A stretch of DNA of 64,000 nucleotides from Nocardia shimofusensis NBRC 100134 (GCF_001613125.1 NZ_BDBT01000009.1:172583-236582), one strand, 5' to 3'; positions 26,025 to 36,530 are shown, counted from the stretch's first letter. Numbers and translations: made by a program. Notes: generated from the letters alone by a model not told the origin.

Positions 26025-27062
26025 ATGAAGTTCGGACTGCAACTCGGATATTGGATGGCGCAGCCGCCCGCCGACGCGGGGGAGTTGGTGGTCGCCGCCG
26101 AAGCGGCCGGGTTCGACGCCGTCTTCGCGGCCGAATCCTGGGGCTCGGATGCCTTCGGTCCGCTCACCTGGTGGGGTTCGCGCACCGAGCGGGTCCGGCT
26201 GGGCACTTCGGTGGTGCAGATGTCGGCGCGCACCCCGGCGGCCACCGCCATGCACGCGCTGACCCTCGATCACCTCAGCGGGGGGCGCGCGGTGCTCGGG
26301 CTGGGCGTGTCCGGCCCGCAGGTGGTGGAAGGCTGGTACGGGCAGCCGTTCGCCAAGCCGCTGCAGCGCACCCGCGAGTACGTCGAGATCATTCGTAAGG
26401 TGCTGGCCCGCGAGGCGCCGGTGACCAACGACGGACCGCACTATCCGCTGCCGTACGCGGGTCCGGGCGCGACCGGTCTCGGCAAGCCGCTCAAGCCGAT
26501 CGTGCACCCGCTACGTGCGGATCTGCCGATCTGGCTGGGCTCGGAGGGCCCGAAGAATGTGGCACTGACCGCCGAGATCGCCGACGGCTGGCTGGCGATC
26601 TACTTCGCTCCGCGACTGGCCGAGATGTACCACTCCTGGCTGGACGAGGGCTTTGCCCGGCCGGGCGCGCGCCGCTCCCGCGAGGACTTCGAGATCGCCG
26701 CCAGCTGTCAGGTGGTCATCACCGACGATCCGGCCGCCGAACTCGAGCGGATGCGCTGGATCATGGCGCTCTACATCGGCGGCATGGGCGCCCCGGAGAT
26801 GAACTTCCACGCCCAGGTCTACCGGCGGATGGGTTACGACCGCGAGGTCGACGAGATCGGCGCGCTGTTCCAGGCCGGGCGCAAGGCCGAGGCCGCCGCC
26901 GCGGTGCCCGACGAGCTGATCCTGGACACCGCGATCATCGGAAACGAGGCCCATGTGCGCGAGCAATTGAAGGTCTGGGAGGCGGCCGGGGTGACCATGA
27001 TGTTGGTGTCGGCGCCCGACGTCGAACACCTCCGAAAGCTCGCCCCCCTTGTCGATCGGTAG
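26025..27062 (+). CDS. LLM-class F420-dependent oxidoreductase, Rv3520c-like
   Basis: 345 residues from ATG 26025, preceded by GGAAAGGG. Luciferase-like barrel: MKFGLQLGYWMAQPPADAGELVVAAEAAGFDAVFAAESWG, VRLGTSVVQMSARTPAATAMHALTLDHLSGGRAVLGLGVSGPQVVEGWYG, and ADLPIWLGSEGPKNVALTAEIADGWL. Length and position (divergent from the Rv3521/ltp4/ltp3 orthologues) match M. tuberculosis Rv3520c, a KstR-regulon gene of unknown substrate. The stop codon overlaps the KstR box of the following fadD gene. Confidence 0.87.
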   Translation: MKFGLQLGYWMAQPPADAGELVVAAEAAGFDAVFAAESWGSDAFGPLTWWGSRTERVRLGTSVVQMSARTPAATAMHALTLDHLSGGRAVLGLGVSGPQVVEGWYGQPFAKPLQRTREYVEIIRKVLAREAPVTNDGPHYPLPYAGPGATGLGKPLKPIVHPLRADLPIWLGSEGPKNVALTAEIADGWLAIYFAPRLAEMYHSWLDEGFARPGARRSREDFEIAASCQVVITDDPAAELERMRWIMALYIGGMGAPEMNFHAQVYRRMGYDREVDEIGALFQAGRKAEAAAAVPDELILDTAIIGNEAHVREQLKVWEAAGVTMMLVSAPDVEHLRKLAPLVDR

Positions 27063-27077
27063 AACACGTTCTAAATT
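27060..27077 (+). promoter_or_regulatory. KstR operator fused to a leaderless -10 (fadD gene)
   Basis: TAGAACACGTTCTA (27060-27073) is a perfect KstR palindrome. Its last two bases begin a TAAATT -10 hexamer (27072-27077), and the GTG start lies exactly 13 nt from that T. Confidence 0.85.
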
Positions 27078-27084
27078 CGACAGG

Positions 27085-28638
27085 GTGACGACGCAGGAGT
27101 CAGAAATTCTCGGTCTTTGGAACATCGCTGCCGCCGATCCGGATCGGATCGCGTTGGTCGATCCATCGGGACGGGAGGTGACCTATCGCGAACTGGCCCA
27201 GCTGGCGAACCGCTACGCCGCCGGCCTGCACGATCTGGGCCTGCGCACCGGCGACGTGCTGGTGAGCATGGTGCACAACTGTGCCGAGGCCATCGCGATC
27301 TACTTCGCGGCCTATCAGTCCGGTCTCTACATCGTGGCCGTGAACTGGCACCTGACCGGCCCGGAAGTCGCCTACATCCTCGGCGACAGCGAGGCCAAGG
27401 CGTTCTTCGCCAGCGATCGCTTCGCCGCCGCGGCGTCCGCGGCCGCCGACGAGGCGGGCCTGCCCGCGTCGGCGCGCTTCGCGGTCGGCGAGATCGACGG
27501 CTTCACCCCGCTGTCGGAACTGGGCAGCGCGGACGCGGGCAGGCCGCGGGAGCGCACCACCGGCGCGCCGATGCTGTACACCTCGGGAACCACCGGGCGT
27601 CCCAAGGGAGTTCGGCGCCCGCTCACCGGAGCCGACCCGGATGTGGTGTCGCCGGCGAACACCTCGTTCTTCGCGCTGTTCGGGCTCGGGCCCTACGACG
27701 ATCACGTGCACATCTGTGGCTCCCCGCTCTACCACACCGCGGTGCTCAACTTCGCGACCATCTCGATCCAGTTGGGACACAAGGTCGTTCTGATGGACAA
27801 GTGGGACGCCGAGGAGATGCTGCGGCTGATCGACAAGCATCGCGTCACCCACAGCCACATGGTGCCCACTCAGTTCCATCGCCTGCTCGCGCTGCCGGAA
27901 CAGGTCCGCGCGGGCTACGACGTGTCCTCGCTGCGCAGCATGGTGCACGGCGCGGCGCCGTGCCCGCAGGAGACCAAGCGTCGGATGCTCGAGTGGTGGG
28001 GCCCGACGGTCACCGAGTACTACGCGGCCACCGAGGGCGGCGGCACCGTCATCAGCGGCGCCGAATGGCTGAACAAGCCGGGCTCGGTGGGCAAGTCGTG
28101 GCCGTACTCGGTGATCAAGGTGCTCAGCGAGGAGGACGGCTCGGAACTGCCGCCCGGTGAGACCGGCCTGGTCTACATGAAGATGGGTGCCTCCAGCTTC
28201 GAGTACCACCACGACAAGGCCAAGACCGACGAGTCGCGCGTCGGCGACCTGTTCACGGTCGGCGACATCGGCTATCTCGACGAGGACGGCTATCTCTTCC
28301 TGTGTGACCGTCGCTCGGACCTGATCCTCTCCGGCGGCGTGAACATCTACCCGGCCGAGGTCGAGACCGTGCTCATCACCCATCCGAAAGTCGCCGACGT
28401 CGCGGTCTTCGGCATCCCGCACGAGGACTGGGGCCAAGAGGTCAAGGCGGTCGTCCAGCCGGCCGAGGGGGTGACCGGCGACGACGAGCTCACCGCCGAA
28501 CTGCTCGCCTTCGCCGCCGAGCGCCTGGCCAAGTACAAGATGCCCAGGTCGATCGACTACCTGGACGAGCTGCCGCGCGATCCGAACGGCAAGCTCTACA
28601 AGCGCAAGCTGCGCGAGCGCTACGTCCCGGCGTCCTGA
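27085..28638 (+). CDS. Acyl-CoA ligase (FadD, steroid regulon; not FadD19)
   Basis: 517 residues from GTG 27085. A further-upstream start at 27049 would place the KstR box inside the gene. Adenylate-forming motifs: MLYTSGTTGRPKGV (P-loop), YYAATEGGG (A5), GDIGYLDEDGYLFLCDRRSDLILSGGVNIYPAEVE (A7/A8), and PRDPNGKLYKRKLRE with the catalytic Lys (A10). KstR control implies a sterol-derived acid substrate. It differs clearly from FadD19 at 31347 and resembles general medium/long-chain ligases. The precise M. tuberculosis counterpart is uncertain. Confidence 0.85.
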   Translation: MTTQESEILGLWNIAAADPDRIALVDPSGREVTYRELAQLANRYAAGLHDLGLRTGDVLVSMVHNCAEAIAIYFAAYQSGLYIVAVNWHLTGPEVAYILGDSEAKAFFASDRFAAAASAAADEAGLPASARFAVGEIDGFTPLSELGSADAGRPRERTTGAPMLYTSGTTGRPKGVRRPLTGADPDVVSPANTSFFALFGLGPYDDHVHICGSPLYHTAVLNFATISIQLGHKVVLMDKWDAEEMLRLIDKHRVTHSHMVPTQFHRLLALPEQVRAGYDVSSLRSMVHGAAPCPQETKRRMLEWWGPTVTEYYAATEGGGTVISGAEWLNKPGSVGKSWPYSVIKVLSEEDGSELPPGETGLVYMKMGASSFEYHHDKAKTDESRVGDLFTVGDIGYLDEDGYLFLCDRRSDLILSGGVNIYPAEVETVLITHPKVADVAVFGIPHEDWGQEVKAVVQPAEGVTGDDELTAELLAFAAERLAKYKMPRSIDYLDELPRDPNGKLYKRKLRERYVPAS

Positions 28639-28662
28639 ATATCGCGCGCCGGCTGCCGCACT

Positions 28663-28718
28663 GTGCACGACCCGCGAGCCCTGGACCGACTGCTCCTGCT
28701 GCTCGTCGGGTCGTGCAC
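28663..28718. terminator. Hairpin between fadD and the sigma-factor gene
   Basis: GTGCACGACCCG (28663-28674) pairs with CGGGTCGTGCAC (28707-28718). An extra CGAG/CTCG pairing lies inside. The loop is long (about 22 nt). It sits between convergent genes. Confidence 0.55.
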
Positions 28719-28744
28719 CGGCCCTGGGCCGGAAGGTCGGCGAG

Positions 28745-29788
28745 CTAGTACGCCGCCTGCTCGGCGACGTCTTCGGCCTGCTCGGCCGCAGCTTCCTCGC
28801 GCAGTTCCATCGGCAGGCCGAACAGCGGGAACAGCCGTTCGGTGTCGAGGAAGAAGTTCAGCCCGCTGATCGAGCCGCTGGACAGTTCGAGCACCGTGAT
28901 CGACCACGGGGCGAAGACTCCCGGCGTCTCGGTCGGCTTGTAATGACCGAAGGCGGGCAGCCCGTTGGCCCCGTCGAGCCGGATCATCCGCGAACCCTCG
29001 CAGGCGCTGCCGGTGCCGCGCATGAACGCGGCGACATTCTCCGGCCCGCTGATCCATAGCTCGATCGGCGGCATGGACAGCGCCACATCGGCTTTCAACA
29101 GTGCCGTCAGCGCGTCCATGTCGTAGGCCTCGAACGCGGTGACGAAATCATCGATGAGCTTTCGCTGCTGGTCGTCGGTTTCGTCGTACTCGTCGTTGTC
29201 GGCCGGCCGCACCTTCGCCATGGTGGCGCGCGCTCGTTGCAAAGCGCTGTTGACCGAGGCGGGGGACAGCATCAGCGCCTCGGCGGTCTCGTTCGCCGAG
29301 AAGCGCAGTACCTCGCGCATGATCAGAATGGCGCGCTGGGTGGCGGGCAGGTGCTGACAGGCCGCCACGAACGCCAGCCGCAACGAGTCCTTGGCGGTGG
29401 CGTGCTCGGCCGGGTCGGCGCCGAAAGCCAGCGCGTTGGGGATCGGCTCCACCCAGACGTAGTCCGGTTGCGGGGCGGGGAGCGGCGAATCCGGCCGGGA
29501 CGGCCCGGACAGATCCATCGGCCTGGCGCGGCGCTGGGGTCCGTCGAGCATGTCCAGGCAGACGTTGGTCGTGATCTTGTAGAGCCAGGACCGCAGGCTG
29601 GCGCGGCCCTGGAAGGAGCCGTAGGACTTCCATGCCCGGGTGAAGGTCTCCTGCACCGCGTCCTCGGCCTCGAAGGAGGAGCCGAGCATGCGGTACGCGT
29701 AGGCGCACAGTTCCCGCCGGTGGGATTCGAACGAGGCGAGCACGCTCGCGTCGGCCGTGGCGGTGGTCGAGCCTGACGTATCGGTCAT
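28745..29788 (-). CDS. ECF-type sigma factor with SnoaL-like C-terminal domain (SigG-like)
   Basis: 347 residues from ATG 29788. Sigma region 2 lies at about residues 18-90 (CAYAYRMLGSSFEAEDAVQETFTRAWKSYGSF). Region 4 lies at about 150-205 (LPATQRAILIMREVLRFSANETAEALMLSPASVNSALQRARA). A C-terminal NTF2-fold extension of about 130 residues follows (DDFVTAFEAYDMDALTALLKADVALSMPP). This layout is that of SigG-type ECF factors, whose C-terminal domain replaces a classical anti-sigma factor. It sits inside the sterol regulon, divergent from a VOC-protein gene. The target promoters are unknown. Confidence 0.87.
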   Translation of the reverse strand: MTDTSGSTTATADASVLASFESHRRELCAYAYRMLGSSFEAEDAVQETFTRAWKSYGSFQGRASLRSWLYKITTNVCLDMLDGPQRRARPMDLSGPSRPDSPLPAPQPDYVWVEPIPNALAFGADPAEHATAKDSLRLAFVAACQHLPATQRAILIMREVLRFSANETAEALMLSPASVNSALQRARATMAKVRPADNDEYDETDDQQRKLIDDFVTAFEAYDMDALTALLKADVALSMPPIELWISGPENVAAFMRGTGSACEGSRMIRLDGANGLPAFGHYKPTETPGVFAPWSITVLELSSGSISGLNFFLDTERLFPLFGLPMELREEAAAEQAEDVAEQAAY

Positions 29789-29917
29789 GGCGATCACGAT
29801 GCCACAGCCCACCGACAGGAAACAGGGTACGAAATCGCTTCGTGGCGACCGATGAATCCGCCCGTGGGTCTCCGTCTGCACTGATGAAACCGACACCGTG
29901 TGCGAGAGGAAAACGCC

Positions 29918-30337
29918 ATGAGCAGCAAGATGATCTTCGTCAATCTCCCGGTCGGCGATCTGACCCGTTCCAAGGATTTCTACCAGGGATTGGGCTGGAA
30001 GCTGAACGAGGATTTCACCGACGACAACGCCGCCTGCATCGTGGTCGACGACAACATCTGTCTGATGTTGTTGACCAGGGAGTACTTCCAGACCTTCACC
30101 CGCCGCCCGGTTGCCGAGACCACCGCGGCGACCGGTGCGGCCTACGCCCTGTCGCTCGGCAGCGCGGCGGAGGTCGACGCGCTGACCGAGGCGGCATTGG
30201 CGGCGGGCGGGACCGAGGAGATCAACGAGGACAAGCGCGCCCAGGAGGCCGAGGTCGGCATGCACGGGCGCACCTTCCTCGACCCCGACGGCCACCAGTG
30301 GGAGCCGTTCTGGATGGATTACCCCGGCGCGGAGTGA
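29918..30337 (+). CDS. VOC/glyoxalase-fold protein
   Basis: 139 residues from ATG 29918, with GAGAGGA upstream. One VOC domain: MIFVNLPVGDLTRSKDFYQGLGWKLNEDFTDDNAACIVVDD, and a C-terminal GMHGRTFLDPDGHQWEPFWMD strand pair. Proteins of this small subgroup often occur beside ECF sigma-factor genes, as here (129-bp divergent gap). A metal-dependent lyase, dioxygenase or binding role cannot be told apart from sequence. It is a possible target of the neighbouring sigma factor. Confidence 0.8.
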   Translation: MSSKMIFVNLPVGDLTRSKDFYQGLGWKLNEDFTDDNAACIVVDDNICLMLLTREYFQTFTRRPVAETTAATGAAYALSLGSAAEVDALTEAALAAGGTEEINEDKRAQEAEVGMHGRTFLDPDGHQWEPFWMDYPGAE

Positions 30338-30454
30338 CCCCGCCGGTCGGCGCCGAAGGTCCGGGCGTCCGAGGCCGGCGCCCGGGTTCTCGGCGTCCGT
30401 CCCCGGATCGTCGGCGTCCGGATCTCGGCGTCTCCGACCCTCGGTATGCCGACC
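30338..30454 (+). repeat. Degenerate CGGCGTCCG repeats between convergent genes
   Basis: The 117-bp gap carries about four loose copies of GGCGTCCG/CGGCGTCT spaced irregularly. No hairpin of note and no ORF are seen. Confidence 0.4.
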
Positions 30455-31282
30455 TCAGTGCCCGGTGAAAGTGGCCTTGCGCTTTTCGGCGAAAGCCCGG
30501 GGGCCCTCCTTGGCGTCGGCGGAGGCGAAGACCGCGGCGCCGAACTCGGCCTCGATCTTGAAGGCCTCCTCCTCGTGCAGGCCCTCGGTGTCCCGGATGG
30601 TGCGCAGGATGGCCTGGACCGCGAGCGGGCCGTTGGCCGCGATCTGGTCGGCCAGCTCCAGCGCCTTGTCCAGCGCGGTGCCGTCCGGGACCACATGGCC
30701 GATCAGGCCGATCTCCTTGGCCTCGGCCGCGGCGAGATGGCGGCCGGTGAGCAGGATCTCCGCGGCGATGGTGTACGGGATCTGCCGGACCAGGCGCACC
30801 GCGGACCCGCCGAGCGGGAACAGGCCCCAGCGCGCCTCGGACACCCCGAATTTCGCGCTCTCGCCGGCCACCCGGATATCGGTGCCCTGCAAGATCTCGG
30901 TGCCGCCCGCGATGGCCGGGCCCTCGACCGCCGCGATGAGCGGCTTGGTGAGCCTGCGGCCCTTGAGCAGCGCGTCGAAGCGGGTGAGATCCCAGCCGCC
31001 GCCCTTGAACGAATCGCCCGGCGGGCGGGTGTTCATCGCCTTGAGGTCCATGCCCGCGCAGAACGCGCCGCCCGCGCCGGTCAGGATCGCCACGCGAATG
31101 TCCGGATCGGCATCCACCTGATCCCAGGCATCGCGCATGATCGCCATCATTTCGGTCGACAGCGCATTGCGTGCCTCGGGCCGGTTCATCGTGACGATCA
31201 GGACGTGACCGCGCTTCTCGACGAGGCAGTGGGGAGTCGCTTCTTCCGGCACCGCTTGCCCGGAGACCGCTGCTGAGGCCAT
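30455..31282 (-). CDS. echA19: Side-chain enoyl-CoA hydratase EchA19
   Basis: 275 residues; AGGAG precedes the ATG. Crotonase motifs: [64 protein letters not shown] (oxyanion Gly and catalytic Glu region), [24 protein letters not shown]. Nearly collinear with M. tuberculosis EchA19 (Rv3516), which hydrates enoyl-CoA intermediates of the sterol side chain. Divergent from fadD19, sharing a KstR site, exactly as in M. tuberculosis. Confidence 0.92.
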   Translation of the reverse strand: MASAAVSGQAVPEEATPHCLVEKRGHVLIVTMNRPEARNALSTEMMAIMRDAWDQVDADPDIRVAILTGAGGAFCAGMDLKAMNTRPPGDSFKGGGWDLTRFDALLKGRRLTKPLIAAVEGPAIAGGTEILQGTDIRVAGESAKFGVSEARWGLFPLGGSAVRLVRQIPYTIAAEILLTGRHLAAAEAKEIGLIGHVVPDGTALDKALELADQIAANGPLAVQAILRTIRDTEGLHEEEAFKIEAEFGAAVFASADAKEGPRAFAEKRKATFTGH

Positions 31283-31321
31283 GACTTCTGTTCTCCTGAC
31301 TTCTCGAGTCTTGTCAGAAAC

Positions 31322-31339
31322 AGTAACACGTTCTATTTT
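31322..31339 (+). promoter_or_regulatory. KstR operator fused to a leaderless -10 (fadD19; shared with echA19)
   Basis: AGTAACACGTTCTA (31322-31335) fits the KstR motif in 13 of 14 positions. Its terminal TA starts a TATTTT -10 (31334-31339); GTG 31347 lies 13 nt from that T. Confidence 0.8.
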
Positions 31340-31346
31340 GGGGGGT

Positions 31347-32996
31347 GTGAGCTACAACATAGCGGACCTCGTCGAACATGCCATCGACCTCATGCCCGAT
31401 CGCGTCGCTCTGGTCGACGACGCCCGTGAGGTGACTTACGCACAGCTGGAGGAGCGGGCCAACAAACTGGCCCATTACCTGCTCGAACACGGCGTGAAGC
31501 CGGGTGACAAGGTGGGTATCTACTCGCGCAACACCATCGAGGCCGCCGAGGCCATGGTCGCGGTGTTCAAGGCGCGCGCGGTGATGATCAACGTCAACTA
31601 CCGCTACGTCGAGAACGAGTTGCAGTACATCTTCGACAATTCGGACATGGTGGCGCTGATCCACGAGCGGCGCTACAGCGACAAGGTGGCCGCGGTGCGG
31701 GCCAGGACGCCGAAGCTCGGCGCGGTCATCGTCGTCGACGACGATACGACCGGAACCATCCCGACCGCAGCCGATTCGGTCGAATACGAAGCGGCGCTGG
31801 CGCAGTCCTCCGGCGAGCGGGACTTCGGCGAACGCTCGCCCGACGACCTCTACATGCTCTACACCGGCGGCACCACCGGCATGCCCAAAGGCGTCATGTG
31901 GCGGCAGGAGGACGTCTGGCGCGTGCTCGGCGGCGGCATCAACTTCATGACCGGCGCCGTCGTGGGCGACGAGTGGGATCTGGCCAAGGAGGGGCAGACC
32001 AACGGCTCGCTGACCCGTTACCCGATCCCGCCGATGATCCACGGCGGTTCGCAGTGGGCGACCTTCCAGAGCCTGTTCGGCGGCGGCAAGGTCGTCATGC
32101 TGCCGGAGTTCAGCGGGCACGGGGTGTGGCAGGCCATCGAACGGCACGGGGTGAACGTTCTGTTCATCACCGGCGACGCCATGGGGCGGCCGATGCTGGA
32201 CGCGCTGCTGGAGGGCAATCCGGAGACCGGCAAGCCCTACGAGCCGTCGAGCCTGTACGCGATCGCCAGCAGCGCGGCGCTGTTCTCGCCGAGCATCAAG
32301 GAGCAGTACCTGGATCTGCTGCCCAACCGAGTCGTCACCGACTCGATCGGCTCCTCGGAGACCGGCTTCGCCGGCATGAGCATGGTCGCCAAGGGCGCCG
32401 AGAACAACGGCGGGCCGCGGGTGAAGATCGACGCCTCCACCGAGGTGCTCGACGAGCAGGGCAACCCGGTGGTCCCCGGCTCCGGGCAGATCGGCGTGCT
32501 GGCGCGCAAGGGGCACATCCCGCTCGGCTACTACAAGGACGAGGCCAAGACCGCGGCGACGTTCAAGGAATTCCACGGGGTCCGCTACTCCATCCCGGGC
32601 GACTTCGCGCGCGTGGAGGAGGACGGCACCGTCACCATGCTCGGGCGCGGTTCGGTGAGCATCAACTCCGGCGGCGAGAAGATCTTCCCCGAGGAGGTCG
32701 AGGGCGCGCTCAAGGCGCATCCGGACATCTTCGACGCGCTGGTCGTCGGCGTCGCGGACGAGCGCTGGGGCCAGCGGGTCTGCGCGGTGGTGCAGTGCCG
32801 AGGCGAGAACCGCCCGACCATCGAGGATCTGCGTCCCGTGCTCACCCGGGAGATCGCCTCCTACAAGCATCCGCGTAGCCTGTGGTTCGTCGACGAGATC
32901 AAGCGCTCGCCCGCGGGCAAGCCGGATTACCGCTGGGCCAAGGAGCAGACCGAGGCGCGTCCGGCCGACGTGCACGCGGAAGTGGGCGCCAAGTAA
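31347..32996 (+). CDS. fadD19: Steroid-CoA ligase FadD19
   Basis: 549 residues from GTG 31347, aligned with FadD19 (Rv3515c, 548 aa): N-terminus [21 protein letters not shown]-loop [79 protein letters not shown], and C-terminal [25 protein letters not shown] with the catalytic Lys. It activates C27-type sterol side-chain acids. In Rhodococcus it is essential for C-24-branched sterols, matching the ltp3/ltp4 operon here. A terminator follows at 33029. Confidence 0.94.
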   Translation: MSYNIADLVEHAIDLMPDRVALVDDAREVTYAQLEERANKLAHYLLEHGVKPGDKVGIYSRNTIEAAEAMVAVFKARAVMINVNYRYVENELQYIFDNSDMVALIHERRYSDKVAAVRARTPKLGAVIVVDDDTTGTIPTAADSVEYEAALAQSSGERDFGERSPDDLYMLYTGGTTGMPKGVMWRQEDVWRVLGGGINFMTGAVVGDEWDLAKEGQTNGSLTRYPIPPMIHGGSQWATFQSLFGGGKVVMLPEFSGHGVWQAIERHGVNVLFITGDAMGRPMLDALLEGNPETGKPYEPSSLYAIASSAALFSPSIKEQYLDLLPNRVVTDSIGSSETGFAGMSMVAKGAENNGGPRVKIDASTEVLDEQGNPVVPGSGQIGVLARKGHIPLGYYKDEAKTAATFKEFHGVRYSIPGDFARVEEDGTVTMLGRGSVSINSGGEKIFPEEVEGALKAHPDIFDALVVGVADERWGQRVCAVVQCRGENRPTIEDLRPVLTREIASYKHPRSLWFVDEIKRSPAGKPDYRWAKEQTEARPADVHAEVGAK

Positions 32997-33028
32997 CCGG
33001 CACAGCAGTAGGCCGAAAGGGTCGAGGG

Positions 33029-33057
33029 GCCGCCGCGTCACGACGCGGCGGCTTTTT
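33029..33057 (+). terminator. Rho-independent terminator after fadD19
   Basis: GCCGCCGCG (33029-33037) pairs with CGCGGCGGC (33044-33052), short loop, followed by TTTTT (33053-33057). The most canonical intrinsic terminator in the window. Confidence 0.88.
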
Positions 33058-33083
33058 CGCGCCCGGCGGCGGACAGGAGTGAG

Positions 33084-33884
33084 ATGAGTATTCCGCGCGC
33101 GTTCTTCGAGCGCACCGACCGGGGGTTCGAGCCGCTGCCTGCCGCCGTCGGCGCGTGGTCGCCGGACATGGTCAACGGGCCGGCGATCTGCGGCCTGCTC
33201 GGTGGTGAGCTCGATTCCGCGCACCGGCCGGAAGGTTTCGTCCCGGCGCGGCTCACCGTCGACCTGTTCCGCGCGACGCTGCGCAAGCCGCTCGAGGTCG
33301 CCACCGTGGAGGTCCGTCGCGGTGGCCGTATCGCCGTCGCCGACGCCCAGCTGCTCCAGGAGGGCCGCGCGGTGGCCCGGGCCACCGCGGTGTTCCTCCG
33401 GCCCTCCGAACAGCCGCCGGGCGAGGTCTGGACGCGGGGGGAGACGCCCGCACCGCCACCCGCCGAGATGCGCGGCGGCCCGGTGTCGTACCTGTGGAAC
33501 AGCGGCGAGGACGACGCCGGGTGGTCGCGCCGCCTCGGCGGGCATCAGAACGATCAGCGCAAGCGCACCTGGCAGCGGCCGTTCCCGGTGATTCTCGGCG
33601 AGGAGCCGAACGTGCTCGCCACGGTCGCCACCGTCGGCGAGTCCACCAGCATGCTGACCAACTGGGGCGAGCGGGGCGTCGGCTTCATCAACGGCGACCT
33701 CACCCTGGTCCTGAGCAGGCTGCCACGAGGCGGCGCGATCGGCGTGCAGGCCGAGAACCATTTCAGCGCCGACGGGATCGCCGTGGGCAATGCCACCCTG
33801 TTCGACGAGGACGGGCCGTTCGGCGCGGGTGTGACCACGGCGGTGGCGAATCCCGCCGCGCAAGTGGACTTCTCGCGGCACTGA
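33084..33884 (+). CDS. Thioesterase-like double hot-dog protein
   Basis: 266 residues from ATG 33084, with a GGAG about 10 nt upstream. An N-terminal hot-dog half (residues 30-120: GPAICGLLGGELDSAHRPEGFVPARLTVDLFRATLRKPLEVATVEVRRGGRIAVADAQLLQEG) is followed by a C-terminal half with NWGERGVGFINGDLTLVLSRLPRGGAIGVQAENHFSADGIAVG. This fits the acyl-CoA thioesterase-like family (4HBT_3 type). It lies behind the fadD19 terminator but only 88 bp away, so partial read-through could link it to sterol catabolism. A sterol-CoA substrate is speculative. Confidence 0.8.
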   Translation: MSIPRAFFERTDRGFEPLPAAVGAWSPDMVNGPAICGLLGGELDSAHRPEGFVPARLTVDLFRATLRKPLEVATVEVRRGGRIAVADAQLLQEGRAVARATAVFLRPSEQPPGEVWTRGETPAPPPAEMRGGPVSYLWNSGEDDAGWSRRLGGHQNDQRKRTWQRPFPVILGEEPNVLATVATVGESTSMLTNWGERGVGFINGDLTLVLSRLPRGGAIGVQAENHFSADGIAVGNATLFDEDGPFGAGVTTAVANPAAQVDFSRH

Positions 33885-33962
33885 TCGACTGCGGCCGCTG
33901 TCTGCCGTCGCCGCCGCTCGCACGAGTCGGCGGATCGGCGGTACCGCTCGGACCGGCGTCGG

Positions 33963-33989
33963 TGAACCGGGCCGGAGTCGGCCGGTTCA
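33963..33989. terminator. Weak hairpin at the fadE27 3' end
   Basis: TGAACCGGGCCG (33963-33974) pairs with CGGCCGGTTCA (33979-33989), with one bulged G and a 4-nt loop. It touches the fadE27 stop codon and lies between convergent genes. Confidence 0.4.
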
Positions 33990-35117
33990 GGCCGGGTCGG
34001 CCAAGAGCGCGCCGAGGGCGCGCAGGTGGTCGGTGGCTCCGCCGAGGGCGAATTCGTTGTGCTTGGCGGCGGTGAAGTAGTTGTGCACGATGTGGTCGCG
34101 GTCGATGCCGACGCCGCCGTGGATGTGCACGACGGTGTGGGCGACGCGATGGCCTGCGTCGGCGGCCCAGAACTTGGCGGTGTGCACGGCCTCGGCGGCG
34201 GGCAGATCCTCCGCCAGCCGCCACGCGGCCTGGGTGACGGCCAGGCGCAGGCCCTGGACGTCGATGTAGGCGTCGGCCAAGCGCTGGGCGACGGCCTGGA
34301 AGCTGCCGATGGCCTTGCCGAACTGCTCGCGTTCCCTGGCGTAGCCCGCGACCAGATCCAGCGCGCGCTCCAGGGTGCCGAGCTGTTGGGCGCTCAGGCC
34401 GAACCAGGCGCGGGTCAGCAGCCAGTCCAGGACGGTCGCGCCGTTCTCGGCGGCCTCCGCCGAACCGACCAGCTCGGCGGGGGCCTCGGAGAATTCGACG
34501 ATGGACTCGGCGCCGAGGTCGACGACCTGCTGGGCGGTGATCCGCACGCCTTCGGCCGCCGGATCGACCAGGAACACGGCGGGGGAGCCTGCCACCTGGG
34601 CGGAGACGAGCAGACGCGCGGCGCGCTCGGCGTAGGGGACGGTGATCTTGGCGCCGGTCAGCCGCCAGCCGTCCGGTGTCTCGGCCGCGACGGTGGCGGG
34701 CGCCTCGGGGCGGTAGTTGAATTCCTCGATCAGCGCGGCGCTGAGGACGGCGGAGCCGGTGCCCGCGCGGCGCGCCCACTCGCGCTGCTGTTCGGAACCG
34801 AAGCGCGCCAGCGTGCCCGCGCCGACGACCACCGACCACAGGTAGGGCACCGCGGCCACCACTTTGCCGAGTTCGCGCAGTACCGCGCACTGCTCGAGCG
34901 CGCCGAGCCCGTTGCCGCCGACGTCCTCGGGCAGGGCCGCGGACAGGACGCCGGTCTCGGCGAGCGCGGCCCACAGCGGTTCGTCGAAGCGCCCGGCGCC
35001 TGTCCGGCTCGCCGTGGTGTCGAGTTCGCGCAGCCGGTCGGCGGTCACCAGCTTGGCGCACACCTCGCCGGTCAGTGCGGCGAGATCGAGCTGGCCCTCG
35101 GTGGGGGTGAAATCCAT
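33987..35117 (-). CDS. fadE27: Acyl-CoA dehydrogenase subunit FadE27 (ChsE5)
   Basis: 376 residues, acyl-CoA dehydrogenase fold. Blocks: GVLSAALPEDVGGNGLGALEQCAVLRELGK, AQQLGTLERALDLVAGYAREREQFGKAIGSFQAVAQRLADAYIDVQGLRLA, HIHGGVGIDRDHIVHNYFTAAKHNEFALGGA. Sterol-specific FadE proteins work as alpha2beta2 heterotetramers; by synteny this is the ChsE5 partner of FadE26/ChsE4, oxidising long (C26/C24-type) side-chain CoA esters. It follows fadE26 by 37 bp in one operon. Confidence 0.9.
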   Translation of the reverse strand: MDFTPTEGQLDLAALTGEVCAKLVTADRLRELDTTASRTGAGRFDEPLWAALAETGVLSAALPEDVGGNGLGALEQCAVLRELGKVVAAVPYLWSVVVGAGTLARFGSEQQREWARRAGTGSAVLSAALIEEFNYRPEAPATVAAETPDGWRLTGAKITVPYAERAARLLVSAQVAGSPAVFLVDPAAEGVRITAQQVVDLGAESIVEFSEAPAELVGSAEAAENGATVLDWLLTRAWFGLSAQQLGTLERALDLVAGYAREREQFGKAIGSFQAVAQRLADAYIDVQGLRLAVTQAAWRLAEDLPAAEAVHTAKFWAADAGHRVAHTVVHIHGGVGIDRDHIVHNYFTAAKHNEFALGGATDHLRALGALLADPA

Positions 35118-35154
35118 GGTGTCGTCTACCTTTCCGGTTCCGCGTGGGTCCGAC

Positions 35155-36348
<1,194 letters not shown>

Positions 36349-36429
36349 GGCGAGACCTCGTGTCGTGACGGCGGGTGGCAGCGGGTGTTCTGGGCGATAC
36401 CGACGGTGCCCCGATGATTGCATATCGAC

Positions 36430-36443
36430 TGAAACATGTTCCA
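36430..36443. promoter_or_regulatory. KstR operator between fadE26 and fdxD
   Basis: TGAAACATGTTCCA fits all fixed positions of TnnAACnnGTTnnA. It lies in the divergent gap and should control both fadE26-fadE27 and fdxD. A -10 for fdxD (TAGTCT, 36495-36500) lies downstream. Confidence 0.8.
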
Positions 36444-36530
36444 GTATTGCCGGTGAATCCCGTCGATGCGGGCGCGTGTGTCCACATCGGCTTGTAGTCT
36501 GGCGTCCGAGTCGGGTGTAAAGGAGTTCTC

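Noticed and set aside
31314..33923. Longest open frame in the window, 869 codons on the minus strand
   Set aside because: It lies wholly antisense to fadD19 and the thioesterase gene, which carry clear family motifs. Composition (His/Arg/Gly-rich, no motifs) is that of a high-GC shadow frame.
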